A stretch of 64,000 nucleotides of DNA from RYN-230 sp963851025. GTDB taxonomy: Bacteria > Actinomycetota > Actinomycetes > Streptosporangiales > Streptosporangiaceae. Position numbers and translations under genes: made by a program. The notes under the pieces are model-generated. The model saw only the letters and a list, made by a program, of their open reading frames with translations, ran no database searches and was not told the DNA's origin. Below, piece after piece: positions 1 to 6,982 of the stretch. How positions within the stretch are numbered: the stretch's first letter is position 1; each line of letters starts with the position of its first letter. The stretch lies in NCBI GenBank assembly GCA_963851025.1, contig CAWKOA010000006.1, forward strand, positions 434,001 through 498,000. Reading direction: 5' to 3'.

Positions 1-1
1 G

Positions 2-178
2 AGCGGGCGGCCGGGCGAGGGTTCGCGCAGGCGCGATCCGGGCGCGCGGGGGGCGCAGCGCGGGCGGGCATCCGCTGACCCCCCGGCCGGGCCGCCGGGC
101 CGCTGGTGGGGCACGCGCCCCGGCCGGCTGGGGGTCGGCCTCGTCGTCGGCGGGGCCGCGGCCGGCCTGCTCGGTCAC
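2..178 (+). other. Out-of-frame upstream portion of the DUF6542-type gene
   Basis: Frame 2 is open from base 2 to about 178. It encodes a low-complexity Arg/Gly/Pro linker and then, from base 119, the stretch TRPGRLGVGLVVGGAAAGLLG minus its last residues, which reads as a basic stop-transfer region followed by a membrane helix. Downstream the hydrophobic coding continues only in frame 3. This is what a single-base deletion or insertion around 173-180 would produce. Confidence 0.45.
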
Positions 179-206
179 CCTGCTGGCCGGCCGCGAGCCT
201 GGTTTC

Positions 207-512
207 GTGCTCGGCATCTTCCTGCTCGCCGGGACGGCGGCCGGGGCCCTGGCCGTCCGCCCGCGTGCCGCCTACCTGATCATCCCGGTCCCGGCGCTGG
301 CCTACCTGGCCGCGGCCATCGTGGCCGGGCTGGTCCACGACCGGGCCACCGACACCTCCCATACCGCGGTGGTGATCAGCGCGGCGCAGTGGATCGCCAG
401 CGGATTCCTGGCCATGAGCGCCGCCACGCTGCTGGCCATCGTGGCGGCCGTGGTCCGCTGGGTGGCGGCCCGGCGGCACGGGTGGGGGCAGCGCCGCCAG
501 GCCATCCGGTGA
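207..512 (+). CDS. DUF6542-type membrane protein, C-terminal part
   Basis: As read from the GTG at 207 this is 101 residues with three hydrophobic segments (about residues 2-14, 23-42 and 54-82) and a basic tail, resembling the DUF6542 domain common in actinomycetes. Function is unknown; it should sit in the cytoplasmic membrane. The GTG is probably not the true start. In another frame, bases 2-175 encode a Pro/Arg/Gly-rich linker followed by a hydrophobic helix (LGVGLVVGGAAAGLLG, from base 128) that would be the missing first membrane segment. A one-base indel near 173-180 would join the two. The protein therefore probably begins upstream of the window and is either frameshifted or mis-assembled. 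Confidence 0.6.
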   Translation: MLGIFLLAGTAAGALAVRPRAAYLIIPVPALAYLAAAIVAGLVHDRATDTSHTAVVISAAQWIASGFLAMSAATLLAIVAAVVRWVAARRHGWGQRRQAIR

Positions 513-560
513 CTCAGTCCCTCCGGTGACGCAGGTCATCTGATGACGAAGGCGGGCCTA

Positions 561-580
561 CGCCCGCGGCCAGGACCAGG
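561..580. repeat. 20-bp direct repeat, left copy
   Basis: The sequence CGCCCGCGGCCAGGACCAGG occurs here and again, identical and in the same orientation, at 5226-5245. The two copies bracket the four-gene sensor kinase/regulator/ABC exporter operon. Both are preceded within about 15 bases by GATGAC. Confidence 0.7.
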
Positions 581-638
581 GGGAGAGCCCGCGACCAGGA
601 CCAGGGCGTGTTCCGCTGGCGTCCCGGCCAGCGGGTGG

Positions 639-1808
639 TCAGGCGTCCCGGGTGGCCATCCGCCAGGCGCCGATCACCGACCAGCCGACGATCCAGCCCA
701 CGATCACGGTGATCATCGCCCAGGTGGGCATCGGCGGTATGTTGAGGACCCCGCGCCCGCCGAACAGCACGTGGCCCGGGCCGCCCGCCCCGCCGCCCGC
801 CAGGCCCGCGGGCCGGAGCTGGTCCATGGCGATGCCCACGACGACCCGCTGGCCGTTGATGAAGTACGGGATCACGTGGGCCGCGAGGAGCGGGGTCACG
901 ATGATCTGCAGCACGATCATCAGTACCGTGGACACGGTGCGCTGGCCGATGAGGGAGCCGACGCCGAGACCGACCAGGAACCCGAGGCCGATGTCGAGCA
1001 CGAGCCACAGCCCGATCTTGACCATCTCGTTGACCGGCGGGTTGAGCTGACCAGCCTCGTCTGAGGTGTAGTCGCTGTAGAGGGTGGCGATGTCCCGGCT
1101 GACCGCGGGCGGGGGCGCGGGACGCGAGACCGGTATGCGGCCGCTGGCCGGGACGAGCTGAGGGACCCCGTTGACGAAGGCCTGCTCATACTGCCGTGGA
1201 TGCTGCCGGAGCCAGCTCTCCAGCTGCGCCTGGCTGAGCTGGGCCGGTACGGAGATCCCGTTGACGTTTACCGAGGCCGGCTGCGGGGTGCCCGCGTAGC
1301 TGGTCACCAGGCACACCAGGGTGAAGGCCACGGCGGCCAGCGGCAGGACGATCGACAGGCCGGACGGGATCCGGGCCAGGTAGAGCGCGACGCGCGAACG
1401 GCCGGTGATCACCAGGTGCCGGAACATCCCGTCGGTCAGGTCCGTCGTCCCCGCCGTGGCCCCGAGGGTCGCCGCGATGATGAACCCGAACTCGGCCATC
1501 GGCTGGAGCAGGATCTGGAACACCGACGGGCTGCCGGCCGGCCCGTAGCTCTTCGGGTCGGCCACGTGGAACAGCAGCCGGAGGCCCAGGACGAGGACCG
1601 GCAGCCCCACGGTCAGCAGCACGGTGACCACCATGAGGCCGCGCCGTTTCCGCAGCTCGAGGTGCTTCGTGGTGATCAGGCCCCAGCCCGGGATCCACGC
1701 CCGGTACCGGCCGGGGACGGCGGCACGATCCGGCCGGGCACCCCCGTCCGCGATGACCGCGGTGTGCAGCGCCGCGCCTGCGGGCGCGGCCGATGTGCCT
1801 TCGGTCAT
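639..1808 (-). CDS. ABC-2 type exporter permease
   Basis: The product is 389 residues, with a cytoplasmic N-terminus, hydrophobic segments at roughly 58-80, 100-125, 150-185 and 265-310, and a last one at 365-382. A long polar loop lies at about 188-260. This is the usual shape of an ABC-2 family permease of a drug or peptide exporter. Its start codon overlaps the stop of the upstream ATPase gene by 4 bp (ATGA), so the two are translationally coupled and should form one transporter. Together with the adjacent kinase and regulator it resembles cell-envelope-stress or antimicrobial-resistance modules. The substrate is unknown. Confidence 0.85.
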   Translation of the reverse strand: MTEGTSAAPAGAALHTAVIADGGARPDRAAVPGRYRAWIPGWGLITTKHLELRKRRGLMVVTVLLTVGLPVLVLGLRLLFHVADPKSYGPAGSPSVFQILLQPMAEFGFIIAATLGATAGTTDLTDGMFRHLVITGRSRVALYLARIPSGLSIVLPLAAVAFTLVCLVTSYAGTPQPASVNVNGISVPAQLSQAQLESWLRQHPRQYEQAFVNGVPQLVPASGRIPVSRPAPPPAVSRDIATLYSDYTSDEAGQLNPPVNEMVKIGLWLVLDIGLGFLVGLGVGSLIGQRTVSTVLMIVLQIIVTPLLAAHVIPYFINGQRVVVGIAMDQLRPAGLAGGGAGGPGHVLFGGRGVLNIPPMPTWAMITVIVGWIVGWSVIGAWRMATRDA

Positions 1809-3142
1809 GACTGCTCTCCCAGGCGGCTGGTCACCGACAAGAACCAGTCCTCCAGGGTGGCGTGAACCTCCTGGAGGCCGTACACCGAGATCCCGCCCCC
1901 GACGAGCCGGCGGTTGACCTCCGCGACCGTCTCGCGCGAGGCGCCGGAAGGAAGCGTCACGGTCAGCATCAGCTCGCCGGGGGTAACGCCCGCCGTGATC
2001 CCGGACTGCTGGAGGAGGCGCCCCGCCGCGGCGGGGTCGGAGCAGTCCAGCCGCACGATGCGGGCGCCCGCGCTGCGGACGAGCTCATCGATCGGGCCCT
2101 GGCGGATGACCCGGCCTTGGTCGACGATCGCGACCGCGTCGCAGGTGCGCTCGACCTCGTCGAGCAGGTGCGAGGAGAGCATCACCGTGCGTCCCTCGTC
2201 CACCAGCGAGCGGATCATCGCGCGCATCTCGTGCATCCCCGCCGGGTCGAGCCCGTTCATCGGCTCGTCCAGGATCAGCAGCTCGGGGTCGCCCAGCAGG
2301 CACGCCGCCACCCCCAGGCGCTGGCGCATGCCCATCGAGTACGAGACGACCTTGTCGTCGGCCCGCTCGGTGAGGCCGACCCGGGCCAGCGACCCCGGGA
2401 TCCGCCCGTCCGCGCCGCCGCCTCGCGCGGCGCCCAGCAGGCGCAGGTTCTCCCGGCCCGTCAGGTGGTGGTGGAAGCGGGGCTCGTCGACGATCGCGCC
2501 GACCCGGGCCAGCGCCCGGCTGCGCTCGGCCGGGACCTGGATCCCGAGCAGCGACATCGAGCCGGCGTCGGCCCGCGTCAGGCCGAGCAGGGTGCGGATG
2601 AGCGTGGTCTTGCCGGCGCCGTTGGGTCCGAGGTAGCCGAACGCGGACCCGCGGGGGACGAGCAATTCGACGTGGTCCACGGCGGCGTTCGGGCCGAACC
2701 GCTTGGTCAGGCCGTGGGTCTCGACCGCCCATCCGCCGGCCGTTCCGCCGGGGAAGGCGGCGGTGCGGGCCGCGCGCGGCCGGGCGGGCTCCGGGACGGC
2801 GGCGGGCTCCGGGGCCGCGGCGGGCTCGGGGACGGCGGCAGGCTCCCCGGCGGGCGCCCCGGAGCCCGCCGGGGAAGGCGCCTGCGGTTCGGGGCGCCAG
2901 GCTGAGTCCGCTACCCGGCCTTGGCGCCGCTGGCGAACGAGGCGCGTGGCGCCGAAGACCGCGGCGGCGATCAGCAGGACCAGCAGCAGGAGGGCGCCGG
3001 GCCCCAGGGCGAGGCCGTGGGGCCCGGCCGGCCGTGCGGCGGCCATGTGGTGCCAGCCCAGAGCGCGGGAGACGTTCATGGCCAGCATCGTGGGCGATCG
3101 GCGACGCGCTGTCATCGGGCCCGGGAAGCACGAGCGCGTCAT
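1805..3142 (-). CDS. ABC transporter ATP-binding protein with N-terminal membrane anchor
   Basis: The product is up to 445 residues. The nucleotide-binding domain covers about 138-440: Walker A GPNGAGKTT at 172-180, signature YSMGMRQRLG at 268-277 and Walker B LLILDEP at 288-294. Unusually for the DrrA/CcmA-like class, the N-terminus carries a hydrophobic helix (about 48-64) and an Ala/Pro/Glu-rich linker (85-122), so the ATPase is probably membrane tethered. The start is uncertain. The ATG at 3142 lacks a good Shine-Dalgarno; internal ATGs at codons 10, 19, 22 and 33 are also possible and all retain the helix. It lies 35 bp downstream of the response regulator gene. Confidence 0.85.
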   Translation of the reverse strand: MTRSCFPGPMTARRRSPTMLAMNVSRALGWHHMAAARPAGPHGLALGPGALLLLVLLIAAAVFGATRLVRQRRQGRVADSAWRPEPQAPSPAGSGAPAGEPAAVPEPAAAPEPAAVPEPARPRAARTAAFPGGTAGGWAVETHGLTKRFGPNAAVDHVELLVPRGSAFGYLGPNGAGKTTLIRTLLGLTRADAGSMSLLGIQVPAERSRALARVGAIVDEPRFHHHLTGRENLRLLGAARGGGADGRIPGSLARVGLTERADDKVVSYSMGMRQRLGVAACLLGDPELLILDEPMNGLDPAGMHEMRAMIRSLVDEGRTVMLSSHLLDEVERTCDAVAIVDQGRVIRQGPIDELVRSAGARIVRLDCSDPAAAGRLLQQSGITAGVTPGELMLTVTLPSGASRETVAEVNRRLVGGGISVYGLQEVHATLEDWFLSVTSRLGEQS

Positions 3143-3177
3143 CCCCGCGAACTACGCCGGGGGATCCGCCGGACCGG

Positions 3178-3837
3178 TCAGGCCTGGGTGGCGAGCCCCG
3201 ACTGGTAGGCGAGGATGACCAGCTGGGTGCGGTCCCGGGCGCCGAGCTTGGTCAGGATCCGGCTCACGTGCGTCTTGGCTGTCGGGAGGCTCACGTGCAG
3301 CGTCTGGGCGAGCTCGGCGTTAGACAGCCCCTCGGCGACCAGCGACAGCACCTCGCGCTCGCGCTCAGTGAGATCCGCCAGGCCGGGAAGCGTCCTGGCG
3401 GGCGTCCTCGCCTGGCCGGCGAAGTGCGCGATGAGCCGGCGGGTCACGCTCGGAGCCAGCAGCGCCTCGCCCGCGGCGACGGTGCGGATCGCGTTCAGCA
3501 GCTCGTCGAGCGGCCGGCTCTTGAGCGCGAAGCCGCTCGCTCCCGCCCGTAGCGCGTCGAAGACGTACTCGTCGAGGTCGAAGGTCGTCAGGATGAGCAC
3601 CCGCGCCCCGCTGGGCCCCTGGCCTGAGGTGATCCGCCGGGTGGCCTCGATCCCGTCCATCACCGGCATCCGGACGTCCATCACGACGACGTCCGGCGCG
3701 AGGCTCGCCGCGAGCCCGACCGCCTGCCTGCCGTCGGCCGCCTCGCCGACGACCTCCAGGTCGTCTTCGGCATCGATCAGCGAGGAGAACGCGGTGCGCA
3801 GCAGCGCCTGGTCGTCGACGACCAGGACGCCGGTCAT
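3178..3837 (-). CDS. NarL/LuxR-family response regulator
   Basis: The product is 219 residues. The receiver domain at 3-120 has acidic pocket DD at 8-9, phospho-acceptor Asp54 (VVMDVRMP) and a conserved Lys near 102. The C-terminal LuxR helix-turn-helix (about 150-210) contains LTEREREVLSLVAEGLSN. The ATG at 3837 is preferred over the GTG one codon upstream because GGCGG precedes it. It follows the kinase gene by about 60 bp and precedes the ABC exporter genes on the same strand. It is therefore probably the cognate regulator of this operon, controlling the exporter in response to the kinase. Confidence 0.9.
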   Translation of the reverse strand: MTGVLVVDDQALLRTAFSSLIDAEDDLEVVGEAADGRQAVGLAASLAPDVVVMDVRMPVMDGIEATRRITSGQGPSGARVLILTTFDLDEYVFDALRAGASGFALKSRPLDELLNAIRTVAAGEALLAPSVTRRLIAHFAGQARTPARTLPGLADLTEREREVLSLVAEGLSNAELAQTLHVSLPTAKTHVSRILTKLGARDRTQLVILAYQSGLATQA

Positions 3838-3901
3838 CACGCTGCCGCCTGGTTGGACCGTGCCGCCTGGTTAGCTTGTCCGCCCGCGGCGGGTGCGCCG
3901 C

Positions 3902-5173
3902 TCACATCGCGTCCTCGATCGGGACCTCGGCGAGCACGCGGAAGCCGCGGGCGAGCGGCTCGGCCACGAGCCGGCCGCCGAAAGCGCCGATCCGCTCCCG
4001 CATCCCGACGATCCCGTGGCCCGTGCCCGGAATATCGGGCCGTTCCTGATCGCCTGCTGTCCGCCCGGCTGTTCCCCCGCCGCCGGTCACTCCCCCGTCG
4101 TCGGCCACCTCGAGCCGGACCTGCGCGGCCGAGACCGTGAGGTTGACCGTGGTCCGGGCGTGCGGCGCGTGCCTGACGACGTTGGTGAGCGCCTCCTGGA
4201 CGACCCGGTAGAGCGTGAGCTCAAGCGCCGGGGAGAGCTCACGATCGGTGCCCGATGTGCGGAGCTCGACGGGCGTCCCCGAGGCCCGCACGGTATCCAC
4301 GAGCTCCTTGAGGTCGGCGAGCCTCGGCACGGGCGCGAGCGCGGCGGCCCCGGCATCCTGGTCGCGCAGCAGCCCGAGTACCACCCGCAGCTCGTCCTGG
4401 GCGGTCCGCCCGATCATCTCGATCGATTCGAGCGCGGTGCCCGCCTCCTCCGGGCGCCTGGCCATCAGGCGCCTGCCCACCCCGGCCTGGACGGTGATCA
4501 CCGCGAGCGTGTGGGCGACGACGTCGTGCAGTTCGCGGGCGATGCGCACCCGCTCCTCCCGGACCTCCTGCCGGCCACGCTCGGCCTCTGCGGCTCGCTC
4601 GCGCTCCGCCTGCTCAGCCAGCCCGGCCACATAACGCCGGCGCGCCGCCACGCTGTCTCCGATGAACCACCCTGCCGCGAGCGGCAGGAAGCCCAGAATG
4701 GCCCCGGCCGCGAGCGGAGAGAGCCCTTTCGTCAGCCCGGCGTACAGCAGTGCCGCCCCGAAAATCGCCGCCGCGGCCAGCACCGCGCGGATCGACAACC
4801 GGCGCGGAACGCTAGCGGCCACGGCGTACCCCGCCACCCCGAGCACCACGCTCGCCAGCGGCGACGCGGTACCCCACGCCATCTGCGCCGCGGCGGCGGC
4901 ACCGGCCAGGGCGAGGAAAGGAAGCGGCCATCGCCTGCCGAGTGAGGCCGCCGGGATGCACAGCAGGACGATCAGATCGAGCGCCGGCCCGGGCGCGTGC
5001 CCCTGATGAATGACCGCCAGGGCGAGCGCGGCCGCGGCGGCGAGCGCCGTCAGGGCGGCCGCTATCCCGAGTCGCTGCCGCCCGGCGATGGCCTGCAGCA
5101 GCGGCGGCCGCGGCGGTCCCGTGGCCGGAGAACCTGTGGCCGGAGAACCTGTGGCCGGAGAATTGGTCGGCAC
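3902..5173 (-). CDS. Sensor histidine kinase, DesK/NarX-like (HisKA_3)
   Basis: The product is 423 residues. Four to five hydrophobic segments lie between about 36 and 175, followed by a coiled-coil-like charged stretch (180-210). The dimerisation/phosphorylation box RELHDVVAHTL has His216, and the ATPase domain has an N-box near 320 (VVQEALTNVVRHAP) and a G-box GHGIVGMRERIGAFGG near 385. It is the likely partner of the adjacent LuxR-type regulator. The start is a GTG. The first 20 residues are encoded by a 15-bp tandem repeat (Ala-Thr-Gly-Ser-Pro units), so the N-terminus may vary in length or a later start may be used. Confidence 0.88.
   Translation of the reverse strand: MPTNSPATGSPATGSPATGPPRPPLLQAIAGRQRLGIAAALTALAAAAALALAVIHQGHAPGPALDLIVLLCIPAASLGRRWPLPFLALAGAAAAAQMAWGTASPLASVVLGVAGYAVAASVPRRLSIRAVLAAAAIFGAALLYAGLTKGLSPLAAGAILGFLPLAAGWFIGDSVAARRRYVAGLAEQAERERAAEAERGRQEVREERVRIARELHDVVAHTLAVITVQAGVGRRLMARRPEEAGTALESIEMIGRTAQDELRVVLGLLRDQDAGAAALAPVPRLADLKELVDTVRASGTPVELRTSGTDRELSPALELTLYRVVQEALTNVVRHAPHARTTVNLTVSAAQVRLEVADDGGVTGGGGTAGRTAGDQERPDIPGTGHGIVGMRERIGAFGGRLVAEPLARGFRVLAEVPIEDAM
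5121..5163. repeat. 15-bp tandem repeat in the kinase N-terminus
   Basis: GTGGCCGGAGAACCT is present twice perfectly (5121-5135 and 5136-5150) and a third time to 13 bases (5151-5163). On the coding strand it gives repeated SPATG units, a typical slippage-prone minisatellite that keeps the frame. Confidence 0.85.
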
Positions 5174-5225
5174 TTAACCGACGGTAGTCACCGTGCCCTG
5201 ATACCGCATCATTCCCGAGGATGAC

Positions 5226-5245
5226 CGCCCGCGGCCAGGACCAGG
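5226..5245. repeat. 20-bp direct repeat, right copy
   Basis: Identical to 561-580. It lies just before a 5'-truncated alpha/beta-hydrolase fragment on the plus strand and 53 bp upstream of the kinase start on the minus strand. Confidence 0.7.
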
Positions 5246-5263
5246 TGGGACCGGGCCAGGACT

Positions 5264-5509
5264 AGCCTGCAACCCGGTCCCAGCCTGGAAGAACTCGACG
5301 CCGCACCCTTCCCGCTGCTGCTGCTGGCGGGTGAGAAGGACGCCGTGCTCAGCCCGGGCACCGTCCGCCGGGCGGGCGAGCTGCTCCCCCGGGCCCGGGT
5401 GGAGATCGTGCCCGGCGCGCCGCACTCGATGTACTGGGAGACCCCGTCGCTGTTCAACGACGCGCTCGGCCGGTTCCTGGCCGAGGTCACCACGGCCCAG
5501 CCTGCGTAA
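5264..5509 (+). pseudogene. 3' remnant of an alpha/beta-hydrolase gene
   Basis: The frame ending at TAA 5507-5509 reads SLEELDAAPFPLLLLAGEKD and later GAPHSMYWETP. These are the C-terminal beta-strand/Asp and the catalytic-His motif of alpha/beta-fold hydrolases. About 80 residues are recognisable; the nucleophile elbow and everything N-terminal are absent. Upstream the homology stops close to the 20-bp repeat at 5226-5245 and the divergent kinase gene. There is no plausible start except an internal GTG at 5345, so I read this as a truncated relic left by a rearrangement. The interval 5174-5575 otherwise holds only the kinase leader and the upstream region of the glycosyltransferase gene. Confidence 0.65.
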
Positions 5510-5575
5510 CCATTCATGGCCGGCACAGAAAGATAGTTAAGGAGCGGTAAAGCAGGGTCACCCAACCTGGGGACC

Positions 5576-6982
5576 ATGCACACCACCGACTCCTCACCCC
5601 GGACCCGGCCTGGCGCGCGGACCGCGCCGGTTACCGGGCCAGCCCAGGTCGAGATCGTGATCCCGGTCCGCAATGAGGAACGCGACCTCGGGCCGGCCGT
5701 CCGGCGGCTGCGCGCCTATCTTGATGACAGCTTTCCTTTCGCGGCCCGCATTACTATCGCCGACAATGGGAGCACCGACGGGACCTGGGCCCAGGCCCTG
5801 GAACTGGCCGGCGAATTCCCTCTGGTGCGCGCCGCCCGCATTGACCGGCCGGGGCGGGGCGGCGCGCTGCGGACGATCTGGTCGGGCAGCGACGCCGACG
5901 TCTACGCCTATATGGACGTGGACCTGTCCACCGACCTGAACGCGCTGCTGCCGCTGGTCGCGCCGCTGCTGTCCGGGCACAGCGATGTGGCGATCGGGAC
6001 CCGGCTGGCCCGCGGCGCGCGGGTGATCCGCGGCCCCAAGCGCGAGATCATCTCCCGCTGCTACAACCTGCTGCTGCACGCGTCCCTCGGCACCCGGTTC
6101 TCCGACGCGCAGTGCGGGTTCAAGGCGGTCCGCGCCGACGCGGCCCGCGTGCTGCTGCCGCTCACCACGGACACCGGCTGGTTCTTCGACACCGAACTGC
6201 TCGTGCTGGCGGAGCGGGCCGGGCTGCGCATCCACGAGGTGCCGGTGGACTGGATCGACGACCCCGATTCGCGGGTCAACGTCGTCGCCACGGCCCTGGG
6301 TGACCTGCGCGGCATCGCGCGGCTCGGCACCGGCCTGGCCCGCGGCACGATCCGGGTCCCCGAGCTGCGCGGCGCGCAGCCGCGGCCGCCGGGCGGGCCC
6401 GCGGCCGGCGGCACCGGCCGCGGCGGCCCGGGCGCCGGCCCTGGTGCCGGCCGGCCGGGACGGCGGCTCACCGGCCAGCTGGCCAGCTTCGTGCTGATCG
6501 GGGTGGCCAGCACCGTGGCCTACGTGCTGCTGTACCTGCTGCTGCGCGGGGTCATGGCCGCGCAGGCCGCGAACGCCGTCAGCCTGCTGCTGACCGCCGT
6601 GGCCAACACCGCCGTCAACCGGCGGGTCACGTTCGGCATCCGGGGCCGGCGGCACGCCGCCCGGCATCAGGTGCGCGGCCTGATCGCGTTCGCCATCGGC
6701 CTCGCGCTCACGTCCGGCGCGCTGGCCGCCCTGCACGCCAGCGCCCCCCGGGCGGGCCGTACCGCCGAGCTCACCGTGCTCGTGGCGGCCAACCTCACCG
6801 CCACGCTGGTGCGCTTCGGGCTGTACCGCACCTGGGTCTTCCGTCACCCGCGGCCGGGATCACCGCCCGGCCCGGGCGGTGAGCCGGCCCGCCTGGCCGT
6901 GGTCCGGAACGCCGCGATCCGGGACGCCGCGATCCAGGACGCTGCCGTGGTCCCCAGCCTGGGGGAGGGTGACTTCCGGTGA
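5576..6982 (+). CDS. GT2 polyprenyl-phosphate sugar transferase fused to GtrA domain
   Basis: The product is 468 residues. About 20-250 is a DPM1-like GT-A domain: VEIVIPVRNEERDL, the metal-binding MDVDLSTD near 115, and ARGARVIRGPKREIISRCYN with the QCGFKA motif. A Gly/Pro-rich linker (about 265-298) leads to a GtrA-type four-helix membrane domain (about 300-430) containing ANTAVNRRVTF and a YRTWVF end. Such proteins charge a lipid phosphate with a sugar and help flip it. Its stop overlaps the GTG of the following GT39-type gene by 4 bp. The pair therefore probably makes and uses a lipid-linked sugar donor for a cell-surface polymer or protein, as in ykcC/ykcB-like pairs. Confidence 0.88.
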   Translation: MHTTDSSPRTRPGARTAPVTGPAQVEIVIPVRNEERDLGPAVRRLRAYLDDSFPFAARITIADNGSTDGTWAQALELAGEFPLVRAARIDRPGRGGALRTIWSGSDADVYAYMDVDLSTDLNALLPLVAPLLSGHSDVAIGTRLARGARVIRGPKREIISRCYNLLLHASLGTRFSDAQCGFKAVRADAARVLLPLTTDTGWFFDTELLVLAERAGLRIHEVPVDWIDDPDSRVNVVATALGDLRGIARLGTGLARGTIRVPELRGAQPRPPGGPAAGGTGRGGPGAGPGAGRPGRRLTGQLASFVLIGVASTVAYVLLYLLLRGVMAAQAANAVSLLLTAVANTAVNRRVTFGIRGRRHAARHQVRGLIAFAIGLALTSGALAALHASAPRAGRTAELTVLVAANLTATLVRFGLYRTWVFRHPRPGSPPGPGGEPARLAVVRNAAIRDAAIQDAAVVPSLGEGDFR

